From Casuarius casuarius (lineage: Eukaryota > Chordata > Aves > Casuariiformes > Casuariidae): DNA of 64,000 nt. The DNA is taken from the NCBI GenBank assembly GCA_003342895.1, contig PTFA01000158.1:124001-188000 (forward strand). The letters are read 5' to 3'. A program made the translations under genes and the position numbers. Positions 37,936 to 49,300 of this stretch are shown here, piece after piece. Position 1 is the first letter of the stretch. Each line of letters starts with the position of its first letter. Below the pieces are notes generated by a model that was not told where the DNA came from, did not search any database, and saw only the letters and a program-made list of their open reading frames with translations.

Positions 37936-38033
37936 ATTTGAAATACAAATGTATTCTATACCAAAGACATAGGTTTGGGGAATTATTTGAAATACAAATG
38001 TATTCTATACCAAAGACATAGGTTTGGGGGATT
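37936..38033. repeat. Near-perfect tandem duplication, 49-bp unit
   Basis: Adjacent copies at 37936-37984 and 37985-38033, each starting ATTTGAAATACAAATGTATT and ending near GGTTTGGGG. They are nearly identical, so the event is recent. The repeat creates a duplicated peptide in a spurious open frame. Confidence 0.95.
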
Positions 38034-39444
38034 ATTTTCTTTTTTCTTTAGTTTTTAAGCAACAGATTTTACAGACACTTCTGTTACATTAGTTCTTTTA
38101 GAGTGACACCATTTCATACATAATGTGACTTCAGCAGCTCATTTATTTCCAGCTATCTACTTTAAAAGTGTTATCTTTTCTTTCTTATTAATCTTCTTAC
38201 TTTGCAAAGATTTCATCTGTTTCTTTCTTGTGTTGGTTTTTAGTTACTTCAGAGTCTCTTTCTTCCTTTCGGTTTGTGTAAGTTTTGTTCTATTTCATCA
38301 CTACTGGTTTTCCTCGTCTTCATGATCTTATACAACTTCACCTTTAGAGACTATTATGCTAACTTGAAACTGGTCCTAGGTGGTTGGGTTGTTAAAGATA
38401 CTGAAGAGTCTTCAAAAATAATATTATTTTATCCAAACAATTTAATACATTTGATTTTCATAGAGTTCAGAAGTTCACTAGTAACAACTGGTTTTCTCAG
38501 CCTTCAGGTGAATTATTTCTTGCAGTGATGTGACTGAAAATACAAATCAGTCCACAGACTAGATGAGATTTGACAATATAGTTAATATTCCTGAATATTG
38601 TTCACGTGCTTAAGCTAAGATAGTATAAACACTTAGAATTTAAGATTTCTCTGCTGTGGTCAGTGTAAAAATGCCGAGCAAGCAAAATGTTTTGGTTTGA
38701 AATTAAAGACATATTCTCTCAGGGTTTCCTGGAGAGCTGCTCTTGAATCTTTTAAGAATAAAAGAGAGAAATAGGGCTCTCAGATCTGTCCCGTAAGTTC
38801 AGGATGCATTTGCTCCAGTGTTTAGTTAGAAATAGAGAAATTAGAGAGACACTTTCAGGTGTCATTTTCTGCACATTGCAAAACATTGGAAAGGGCTAAA
38901 CAGCAAATGTAGAAGGGAATCAAGATCCGCGATATTAAAGGATTAAGGTTTCCCAAAACATCTATTGATTGAAGTCTACTTCTGGAGATCTTTCAAGCTA
39001 AGAAAAGTCAGCAAGTCCTGCATAAAGTGACAGATGCCAAAGTAGCATGGCTAAATATCAGAGGAGACAGTGACATAAAATGTGTTTTTATTTTCTAGAA
39101 CCCGTGATCTGGCCAGTCTCAGGACAAAATTCACAGTGAAGCCAAAGCGCATATTAGGTAGTCTTTCAAAATTGTTATTTGAGAAGTTTATAGTGCTTGA
39201 TGTGCTCAGGAGTTTTCATTTAATGATATTACAGAGCTTTGAAAACACTAATTAAAGGTTAGTACTTTTAGGATGAGATCTCTCTCTCCTCACTAGCTTT
39301 AGAGGGAACTTAGATGACTGCCTTAGTCTGGATAGACAAACTAACTACACTAGCTAAACCTAGGTGAACCAATCTTTTCTGGTGCCCCTGGGAAGCAGCT
39401 ACTAGAAAAGTGCTGCGCAGACAGATGGAATTCCCTAGGCGATT

Positions 39445-39515
39445 TGCTAATGGAGCCAGAAATCATTCTTTGAGCCTTGTGCCTTAGTTTTATTCACTAG
39501 ACCACACTTTCCTTT
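39445..39515 (-). mobile_element. Possible tRNA-derived SINE head (MIR-like), minus strand
   Basis: Read on the minus strand it starts GGAAAGTGTGGTCTAGTGAA and continues with AAAACTAAGGCACAAGGCTC. This resembles the tRNA-related head gcagtgtggtctagtggtta of MIR and related SINEs. The body beyond the head is not recognisable. Confidence 0.42.
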
Positions 39516-40769
39516 GGGATTAATTCTTGAGGTAAATTAGTAATTTAATTGATAGAGGGAGAAAAACTGGGAAAAATTATGGACAACTTAAAATTTTGAT
39601 TAAGGTAGAAAATCAATAACAATTAAGAGTTTCAAGGCCATGAGATTTAAAGATAATCTCCCACATTCTTGTGACTTGACTTTTAATTAAATTAGTTGGT
39701 TGATTTGCATTTATTACCTATGGGTGAGAATGACAGCAAAGTTTGAGAAGTAACAAAAAAAACCCATGCCTTATTTAAATAGCAAGGGAAAAAGAGGAAA
39801 AGGGGTGATCTACTCTGAGCTGTCCCTGGGCAAGGCTCTCACATGCACTGCCTTTTAAAGGACTGCATTTACTTTAGTAAATGGTTGTTCTGTTCTGTTT
39901 GCCTTTGTAAATCTGCTTTATACTTAGAGTGGTGATATGAGAGATATTTGGTGCAAGTTGCAACACTGATGTGGGATGCCCTTAACTGATACGTGACTAT
40001 GTAGTTATGAAGGACAGAAATGCCATTGACTAAGATTTTATTCACACACATGCACACACAGTCATCTGCGACTGGAATTTGGATCCAGAGGGCCAGATTT
40101 TAAGAGCTGTATGGGATGCCTGCAATAGGTTTCTTCCCAGTTGTCATATGCCACACATTTTTAGACTGTATGTGTCAGCGGAGGATAAATAAGAAGCTGT
40201 ACAGTATCTGATCACACAGTATTGCTGTACTTCAGAACTATTTTTCAGCAAGTCAGTTCATTGGCTCTGGAAATGTTTACAACCTTTGCTACTGCTACAG
40301 TAAATTCTTTTTCTATGATCTTGATCTATGTCATTTTCTCTTTTTTATTGCTGGTAACATGGCAGTTGACAAGAAATAGGGATCAGATTTGTACTTCATC
40401 GTCGATCTTGATTCTTTATTAGCAGAGGAGTCATTGAAAAAATGTCATCTGTCATGTCAGCTTCAAAAAAACCCTTTCCTTAATATTTATTTTGAGTGAG
40501 AAAACCTTTTGCATGATAGATCAGTGCAGTACAGACAGTATTTACTATCAGATTACTAATGGCTAACATACTAATGTCTAAGTTAGAAATCTGGATGAAA
40601 GCTGACGTAAGGGGAATAAATTAAAATTAAACATTAACCATAGTTCAGTGTGAAAAAGCCTTTAAAATATATAACATCATTTATCCATAAAGTGAAAATT
40701 TCTATGTATTTTAACCTTAGGATCCATTTCCTATTAGAAGCTCTAGTATCTATTGAATATAACTACTTA

Positions 40770-40789
40770 CCCCTTCCCCCCACCCCCCC
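40770..40789 (-). repeat. C-rich tract (minus-strand G-rich, possible G4)
   Basis: Runs of 4, 6 and 7 cytosines separated by TT and A. The complementary strand has three long G-runs, and the 7-G run could split to supply a fourth, so quadruplex folding is possible but less certain than at 33962. Confidence 0.65.
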
Positions 40790-41783
40790 GTTTCAGAAAA
40801 TGGTTTCAGAGATATTATAGTTAGCATTTTCTAAGCTAGGTCCTCAAAGATAAACTCCTAAATGGAAATATCCTGATTTGCTGAACTACTGAATTCTGTG
40901 AATGATCACTTCTTTTAAAATTCATATTAATTGTATTCTGCAGCCTAAACATGGACTTAGAAACGTTAGTCACCAGTTCTGGAGAGGCTGGTATTGGACA
41001 TCTTTATGTACTTTCTAGTGACTTGCAAGGGAAACGTGAGACTAACTCAAGTAATTATTTTTAGTGCTTCTAGCATGTTGCATATTTGCTTTTAAATTAC
41101 TTACACAGAATAGCACAGAATTACATAGAAAATTCAGACTTCACAAACTTTGAACAACATTTGTAAATGTTGGATTTAATTGTCACGTCAGTGCTGTTTG
41201 ACGCCTAAAATGAAATGTGTAATAAAAATGGTAGTGAGGCAGCTTACTTCAGCTTAAGTTTAGTGCATATGCCTTTCAGACAAAAATCTATATTTTTCTT
41301 AAGGATAATTAGAGCAGGGTATTTTTATCAATAAATATGGATTCTTATATTTGTCTAAATTGGGCCCCCGAAGCTGATGTTGTCAAAGTTATCGGTTGCT
41401 TTTGCAAATCCTGTTTGCCAGAACCTCAGGATATCTTTCTGCAGTGGTAAACAGCACTGTGTAGATCAGGGCAGCTCTTGCCTTGAGGATAGTGTCATTC
41501 GCCACCACCAGACCTTGATAAGCCTTCCTGAAATCTTTCTTTGTTGTTCTGTGTTAATAGTGACATGTAACGAGTTTCCATACACGTATATATAGCACTC
41601 TATATGCTAACATGCTGTTACAGAGTTATCATGCACTCACAGTGTCATGTCGGAGTCCAATTTCCTTCTCGTGCCAAGCATGGACAGCTTCTGTGGTAGC
41701 ATGCAGAGAGGATGACTGAGACCTATCCCCAGTAACTGATTTTCTTAGTTTGCTTTTGTACCAGTCTGAGTACCACAGATGTG

Positions 41784-41816
41784 TGTGCCTGCAAAGATGC
41801 AAATGTGCCTGCAAAG
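41784..41816. repeat. Short tandem repeat, 20-bp unit
   Basis: TGTGCCTGCAAAG occurs at 41784 and again at 41804, exactly 20 bases apart, separated by ATGCAAA. One full unit plus a partial copy. Confidence 0.85.
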
Positions 41817-44528
41817 CAGCTCTCAGTGGCTGGCTATCTCCGAACTTGCGGGGACAAGCATCTGGCTACTAGTAGACTGGGTGCAAAAAGAGATACAGAG
41901 GAGAGAGTTACAAGGACTTGATATCGTGGCTCTTCTGTGGTTGCATTTGTGAAGTGAATGATGAAAATTTGTTGTAGATCTGGGTGCTTCAGTGGTGGCT
42001 TTTTTTGTGCAATTTTTTTTGGTTAAATAATGTTCTTTTAAACCTCCATTGTGTTATACATGTGTATGTGTGCATTTGTGCAAAATTTTGTGTTGAGATA
42101 CCCACCATCTAAAAAGCATTGGAGCAGCCCCTGATATAAATAACCTAAGGTAGGTCTGAGTGAGGAGATCTGCCTACACAGCTTGGAGTCCGGCACACAG
42201 ATATATTAGTTTGTCTCCCAAGAGTAATGTAGCTGCATTAGCTTTGCTTGGAATAATATACCCTGCTTCTCAGCTACACTGCTGCAAAACTTGCATATAG
42301 CTTAGGCACTCTGCCCTGTTATAAATGAAGACAATTAAGAGTAAGGTGAGTATCTATCTTCTACGTGTTGGGTTGCTAGTAGTCCTTCCCTGCTCTTTGT
42401 AGGCCTACCTCAGAATTTACTTCCAGAAGAGACTTCACATTTTTATCATTCTTGGATTGGATTCAGTAAAAATGTAAAATTATGAAGTTTGTGGTTATTA
42501 ATAGCAAAGTTTAATGAACAGATGATGGGGCTGGGAAAGAGAATGCTGGAGTCGGTGGGTACTGATTCTCTGCTTGACTTTGCGTAACTCTCCTCTGATT
42601 GTTATTTTAACCAAGAGTCACCCTAAAAGATCAGAAAAGTGTATTATGGATTAGCCAGCATTTGTGTTCTGAAAGTATAGAGGGCAATATAAGTGCTAAT
42701 TATTGTACAGAAACTGTAAGCAGTTTTAGTGTTAGGAGTCAATCTGCACTGGAATTAAGAATTCTTGAATTAACGTCATTAACTTTACAGATTTAAGTGT
42801 CATATAATAACCACTGCAGAGGAAAATCTGACTATCTTGAACATGCCAACTGCCTTATTCTGTCTTGTTTATGCTTTCCCTATACATATTTTATTTCAAC
42901 TAAAAGAGACAAAATTGTATGAACTAAGTATTATAAGTGACTGTCTGAAATGAGATTAAAGTACTAGGAATGAAGCAAAGAGACTGCATTACCATCATCT
43001 GTTCTGGGCTAAAGGAACTGTATTCCAGCGTGTGGATAGAGGCAGGGTTGGCTGGAGTCCAGTCTTCCCCTCCAAGCTTTGTTCAGGCCTCAATTAGAAT
43101 TGAAGTCATCTGTTTTCTGTTTAAATCCTTTGTTAATGGAAATTTATGGAGTTTTACTAAATGAATTTTTTCACACATTCATCTGGTTTCCTTTTCATCT
43201 GCCAAATGAAACATTTCACTTCAAAATCATAGGAGTTCGGGAAAAGTCCAAACTATTTCCATTTGAAAGGGCTGTTGTGGTACCTTATGAATGATAAGGT
43301 TTGGGTACACCATCTCCAAATTTTCTTTTCCAGGGATAGTGGTCGCTTCCCCCAGAATGTCCCATAGGCAGGAGCTCATAAGATGCTTTGCTTCCTGGCC
43401 TACAGAGTAGAACAAAGGAGTAGGAGCACAACAACAGTATTTTTCAACTGAGAATGCTTTGGACTGGGGCCAATAAATGAATATTTTATGAGGAGTAAAA
43501 GAGAGAAACCAGCTCTAGTCAACTCTCTCTTCTGAAAAGGGGTTGCAGATTGCTGCCATTATGAAATAAGCCCAGTTTACTCTCTGTAAGTTATATTTCA
43601 TTTCCTGGTATACTTCTGGTTCAGATCTTTCTGTGGTGTTTCAAAATAAGCCCTTAGCTGTCAAAAGAGGCATGTGAAAATCTAAGGCTGTGGAAAAGGT
43701 AGACAATATTACAGGCATTAGGTTTGATTGTAATGTAAAAAAGTATCATTTATAAATTAGCACAAAGAATTGATATATTTATTTATATGTGTCTATATTG
43801 CCCTTCATGTAAACAAGAAGACATAAAGGTAGTGGCTTTGTTGATGTTACTGAAATCTTAAATCTCATCAAGTATCATGTGACACTCCTCTCACCAGGAT
43901 GTTATACTAAAATCCCATATGCAGTTGGTTTAAAGCCAAAATTGTTATACTTAATATTATCTCTTTGAAGAGTCAGACACAGTCAATAGGAAGTGCTAGG
44001 CCCAGGGAAGAAGATAGACTTTAGTCTGTCCAAATCTGGACCCAAAAGCAGTAACAGAATAGCTGCTGTTTCTCTTCTGTCTGCATAAAGGTCCAGGTGT
44101 GATCCTGTGCTGTGTGTTAAGATGGATGTTATGATAATAGAGTAATAAAAAATTCTACCAGAAAAATCTGCTATTTACCACTAATGTAACTGCTCTGACT
44201 CTTACAAGAGTTTTAATTTTAGTTAAGAAAATAAAGAAGAAGAATACTGCATTGTCACTTACGGAGGTTGCCTGCTATAGTCTGCCATGAATCCCTAGCT
44301 TTCTGCTCAGGAGAGTTTTTGTCTTTGAAATCTCTCAAAATAATTTTGACTTAGCCAAGAGTGAGTGAAAAATTACATAAAATGTTTCTCAGCTCCTCTT
44401 ACCACATCTATGGGTATTGCCTGTTTTAGCACTTCTAGATCTGGAGAACAATGGGGTGAGACAAGTAGCTAATACTGGGACCCTAACAACAGACTCTGAG
44501 CCACAACTGGTTCATAAAGTTGTCCTAG

Positions 44529-44554
44529 TTTTTTTTTTTCTTTTTTCTTTTTTT
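44529..44554 (+). repeat. Interrupted poly-T tract
   Basis: About 26 bases of T broken by two single C's, in intron sequence. Confidence 0.9.
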
Positions 44555-45584
44555 CATTAATTCTAATGCAAGTAAAAACAATGACTGCTGATTGCTTTTT
44601 ACACTGATTCTGCATTCTCTCGTAAGTCCCTATATTGTTTCTAAGCTTGAAAACTCAATCATATTTAAATTGCTTGCATCAGTATAGTAAATAAAATGGC
44701 AATTACTGAGCAATCTGCTTTCTAACATAAAAAAGTGATCTATGGCTGCAGTAGGAAATGTATTAAAATTCTGTTGGTGAAATTAAAAATATAATGTCTG
44801 GAAAACAAAGTATGAACTCAAAGGAAGCTGTAAAATTTCCAAATAACTAATGGCTAGCACCAATAAAATAGTAGATAGTGTTCAAAAATAAAAAGGTAGG
44901 TAAATTTATTCTGAAAGAAAATATGATTTAGATTCTTTAATGTTATGGATTCCTAACAGTGTATAGGAAAGAATGAAATGTTCAGTTTTCTGTACCTATT
45001 TCCAGGTAAAAATCTAGCATAACCATTTGCAAAGCTAGCCTTGGATAAGCACTTACATCGCAAATGACAAATTTTACACTGGGCCATGTAAACAAAGCTG
45101 GGTTAAAGCATAGAAAAAGTAGGCAGTAGGCTAGGGCTGCAGATTGAAAGGGTGGCAAAATAGCGATGATCCCTCTGCCTGTTTTGCCTGTACCGGAGCC
45201 TTGGAAAACCATGCAGTGTGGCTGCCAGAGGGGTCAAGGTGCCTCTGTCCTTGGCAGGAAGGTGAGCCTGGCTCTCCGAGGTTCTCCCCTTTCCTCTCCA
45301 TCCCAGCTCTGCCTCTTCTCTCTATCCCCCTCCTTTTCGTTGCTGAAGTGGCCCAGCCTCTCATTCCTGAGATGTCAAAGATCGCTTTTGCCTGCACTTC
45401 AAAGGAGCCTTGAACTGACTTTGTGGTCTCCAGTCTTGCAATATGATTCTCACCAGAAAGAAGCGTTCTGTGAGGGTTTTTTTCTTCCAAGCCCAAAGAG
45501 GTGCTTTCTCATATTTTCCTTGTTTCCCCACAGATTTTCACTCTCAGTTCATGGTCTGTTGTGGCAATGACAGCAGAAGAGGGC

Positions 45585-45830
45585 TACTTGACCTCGTGGT
45601 TAAAGCATAAGATTGACAACCAGGCATCGTGGGTTCTTCTTAACTCTACCACATACATTTGCATTGCTTATCAACTTTTTTTTTTTTTTTGCCTTTTTTC
45701 TCTAGGTTCTTCTACTGTTATGGTATTGCAGATCACTTTGGTTCTTTATATGGTGTTGTTTGTAAAATGGGGTGTGACGTAGCAAGGCATAACAGAGCAT
45801 GATAATGAGAACGTTGTGAAATTCAATGAG
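45585..45830 (+). mobile_element. MIR / CORE-SINE, 5' part, interrupted
   Basis: GACCTCGTGGTTAAAGCATA then AACCAGGCATCGTGGGTTCT is a tRNA-related SINE head with a box B-like GTGGGTTC. After a 15-T run come TTTGTAAAATGGGGTGTGAC and AACGTTGTGAAATTCAATGA, matching the MIR catctgtaaaatgggg block and the ttgtgaggattaaatga block. The copy appears to resume at 46011. Confidence 0.68.
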
Positions 45831-46010
45831 AGTCCTGTTCAGCACTTCCCATTCACCAAAGCATCCCTTCCGAGTTCACTGGGTCTCGAAGCCAGTGGGA
45901 GTTTTAGTGAGTAAGGTGCAAAAACAGGCTCTTTGATTATGGCTTAATCCTGAGATACATTTTGTGACTTCAGTGGAAGCTGTGCATGTCCAACAATTGT
46001 CATATCAGTC
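45831..46010 (+). mobile_element. Unclassified old repeat inserted in the MIR-like SINE
   Basis: The core GAAGCCAGTGGGAGTTTTAG then TGAGTAAGGTGCAAAAACAG resembles a dispersed sequence I recall from bird and reptile genomes (gaagtcaatgggagttttgcctgagtaaggactgcagg). It sits between two parts of one SINE. The family name is uncertain, and the insertion reading is inference. Confidence 0.42.
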
Positions 46011-46075
46011 CATTATCATTTGTAAAGTACTTTGAGATCTTCTGGGGACCAGGCTGTTATACAAGCTTTAGTATG
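46011..46075 (+). mobile_element. MIR / CORE-SINE, 3' part
   Basis: ATCATTTGTAAAGTACTTTG then AGATCTTCTGG and TTATACAAGCTTTAGTA resembles the amniote MIR-type 3' end (gtaaagcgctttgagatccttggatgaaaggcgctatataa). The order and strand fit the continuation of 45585-45830. Confidence 0.6.
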
Positions 46076-46243
46076 CACTGCCATGAGTGAGATGATTTTG
46101 TGTTTAGACATAACTACTGGTTGTGAGCACCATGGTTAGTAATGTGTTTTTGGGACAGGAATCCTGCATTAAATATAATTAAATAAGAATAATTCATTAT
46201 TTTAAGGGTTTTACTTATTTTCATGCATTGAGGTAATTGTGTG

Positions 46244-46335
46244 CAATTTTCAAAAATCCCTCTGTGACTTCAGTAATACATAGGGCCCCTAAGTCTTTTT
46301 ATTTGATGTGGCTTGGGGTTCTAAGTCACTTAACC
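46244..46335. mobile_element. Old sauropsid-type interspersed repeat fragment
   Basis: ATTTTCAAAAATCCCTCTGT, GTGACTTCAGTAAT, GGGCCCCTAAGTC and GTTCTAAGTCACTTAACCTA resemble a dispersed element with repeated cctaagtcacttag motifs seen in turtle and bird genomes. I cannot name the family with confidence. Confidence 0.38.
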
Positions 46336-49300
46336 TAGAAATAAGTGTGTTCCATGTGTTTGCCAGGCAATAATCACCAAAGCCTGGAAGCAACACAAGT
46401 GGTTCTATAGTGAGTTGAGTTTTAATGCCAAAATCCAGAATGTCACTTCATTTGTGTATGAAGAGTGGAAAGTATTACTCAAATCGACATAACTTATTCT
46501 TTAAACCAATTTTTTGAGAATTTACAAGTAAACATACTTATAAAACAGCTTTATTAACAGGTCTCTTAAATTATTCAGTACTTGAAGTCAGATTTTTTTG
46601 AGTGCCTTCTTCAATAGAGGTTGCCATGTAATATCTCCTTTCAGAGAATTCCATGAAGAATTTTCTTCTTCAGAAAATGGATGCAATGTTTTCTATAGAT
46701 CTGATGCCAAAGGCATGCTGCCTCTTTTTTCATAATGGCCATCAACTCCCATTGTTCTCAGGCAGCTGTTTTCGTATTTCCAACTCTTAAACACACTTGG
46801 TTTTCTTGCCAGTATAACTAGATCTGTAAACTTTCTAGGTTTGTAAATCTTGCTTGGGGCTAAATATATATCCCTGTGATGTATTTTACCTTAAATTATT
46901 GATATGTATGTTCAATTGTAACTCTATCTTAATGCAGTTTTTGTCTGGGAATTATTATATAATGGTATTCAAGAATTCCTCAAATGCCTTTTGTGTAAGA
47001 AATTTAGATATTAAATAGTGAGATAAATTTCTAGAGTATTCTTTGCATTCTTACTGACTGTGGAGATGTACTTCCTCATGTCTGTGATAAAGGTTGCTGG
47101 GGCTTGTGTAGCTTTCATTTATGGGTCAGTATTTGAATGAACTTAGCATGTAGTATTTGTATTGTTATAGTCCCTAGAAGGCCCACTTACAGGCATCAGT
47201 AAGCCATTGTAAAAACGTGGAATAGAAAGAATCTGGGTGTCTCTGAGAGCTGAGGAAAAGAACTAAATGGAAAAAGACAGAGCAGGTATCCAAATGAAAC
47301 AGTGAGATAATATTGGTCAAAATGACAAGGTGGGAGCCTAACTGTGACAGGTTTTCCTGGAAGTATCACAGCAAAAGCATAACGTTGTGAAGAACAGTGA
47401 AAATAATGTGTGGATATTTCCAAATTGCTCCTTGTAAGTGTTAGTGGACCCTTGAAAGAAAGTCTGAGGGAGCTATCTGGACATTTGGCAGGTAGATATC
47501 AGGCACCAAGCATCATGGGCCAAATGTAGGTAGCAGAGTCCTCTAGATGTATCCAGAGGCCTGACTAGCACCCAGACTGTAATTATTATTAACGTAGGTA
47601 TAGAGGGCTTGCTTATGCAAGCTAGTGAGGTTTGATGCACCAGGTGGAGTGTAGAGAGGAGACGTGGCCTGACCACCGGCACATGCGTGCTTTTCTCAAA
47701 GCAACAATCCAAACGGATGTGGTTGCTTTTGTCTAGGCTATAGGGCCATGGATAGCCCCAAGAACGTCATACTGCCCAAAATATGACATGGTTCAAGTGT
47801 GTACGGAATTTTATCCAAGTAAGTTTATCTGAGTAACGGACAGTCTTTCACAATGCCCACAGGAGTCGGACACACTAGAAGCGTTACGTGACCAAATGTA
47901 AGTGAACACGTTGCACACACACGTAGATCTTTCCCAGTCCCCTATCTTTCTCTCTGCTTTCTGCTGTCTTTTTCTTCTAAATTCTTTGAAGTGATTTCTT
48001 TTTATGCTGTGAAAACATTGAATCTTTCAAATCAAAATTGTAAAGGCTTTCATTGCAGCATATAAAAGATTTACAGTCAAGGCTCATATTTGAATTTGAT
48101 AATAACAATGAACAGAACAAATTAAAAATGAGTCAACATATGTGAATGTGAGTTATGTTAACCTGATATAACCCAGTTTCAGAGTCACTGTTAATATTAT
48201 CTTCAGGGTAACATCCCACCACTGTAGAGAGCTGATGTACAAATCACTTCTGCAAACTGCAGTTTGGAGATAAACCATGGGACTGCAAGGATTTTTTGAT
48301 GGTGCTGTTCTGATTGATTGCTTGTAATGTTTTTGGTCACAGGAAGGTATTTTAAAATACAAATATAAATTTGCAGCACATTCTGAGCAATAAATAAAGT
48401 TAATACATAATATGCAATTATTTCTTAGGCTTTCTTAAGCAGTGAAATTAAATTTGTTTTTTCCTCTTAATTAATCTAAAATTATTTATAACGTAGTAAA
48501 TACATTCACACTTATTTCTCTCCTGACTGCGAATTTTTAAAGCACAACAAACAATACTGAGTAAAGTTCAAAACTAGTCTTTCTACTCATCATATTATAC
48601 AATAGCAAGGCCTACAGCCTTACAGAGATTAGTAATCAGCAGGAGCCTGATAAGAAAATACAAAACTGTTACTTCCCATATCTCAAAGTATTTATACAAG
48701 AGCTCTGCAGAAAATTGCTTTATCCGTTACTTGTACTATATTTCAATTATTTTTGTCCAAATAAATAAAAAAGCGGCTTGTAACAATAGGCGATAATGAA
48801 AAGTAAATGAAAAAGATGATGTGTTCATGAACACTTGAACAAAAAAAGAAAAAGGAAAATACAGAAATAAAATTGATTTTATTTAGATTTTGGTTGAAAA
48901 TAATGAAATGAATGACTTTATTCTGAATCCTTCAGTTTCACAAATAGGCTTATTTTCCTTGAGGGTCTTTTTGTTTTTACCATTCAAAAGCACAAAGATT
49001 TTCAGTTTGAGCATGTTTCAAATTGTTATTTTATGTTTTTCCCTTCAAATTTTAGTCTGACTAGCGGACACCTTTAACTAAGATAAAACTCCTAAGAGAA
49101 TTTTTCAGTGATTCCAGAGAAACGGATTTAGAAGCTTAGGGAAAACAAAACAAAAAAAAGCCTTCCTACAGGTTGTTTTGACAACTGAAAACACTGCTGA
49201 AAAGATATAATTCAGCCTGACACACTGTGAGATTGTATAACTTCATCCATAATGATGGGCATACCTGTCAACCAAAGTATGGGTTCTCTTAATGTTATTC

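Larger units (their letters stand above)
29759..45000 (+). other. DLG2: DLG2 intron, first part
   Basis: Start of the intron between PDZ3 and the SH3-side exons (donor GTAAGT at 29759). It is AT-rich and non-coding. It holds the cryptic exon candidate at 34495, a G-quadruplex motif at 33962-33986, tandem repeats at 36418, 37936 and 41784, a SINE-like head at 39445-39515, a C-rich tract at 40770-40789 and a poly-T at 44529-44554. Scanning for the expected DYARFEAK-type exon found nothing. Confidence 0.8.

Noticed and set aside
39099..39158. Possible exon after TTTTATTTTCTAG with a GTAGTC donor
   Set aside because: In the phase set by the upstream DLG2 exon it reaches a stop after 13 codons, the donor is weak, and no similarity is visible.
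42510..42530. GAACAGATGATGG, briefly considered as the REQMM-type start of the next DLG2 exon
   Set aside because: The surrounding sequence does not encode the expected residues in any frame, and no acceptor precedes it at the right place.
45131..45570. Overlapping open frames on both strands
   Set aside because: Local GC enrichment lowers stop frequency on both strands. None of the peptides shows a domain or homologous feature.
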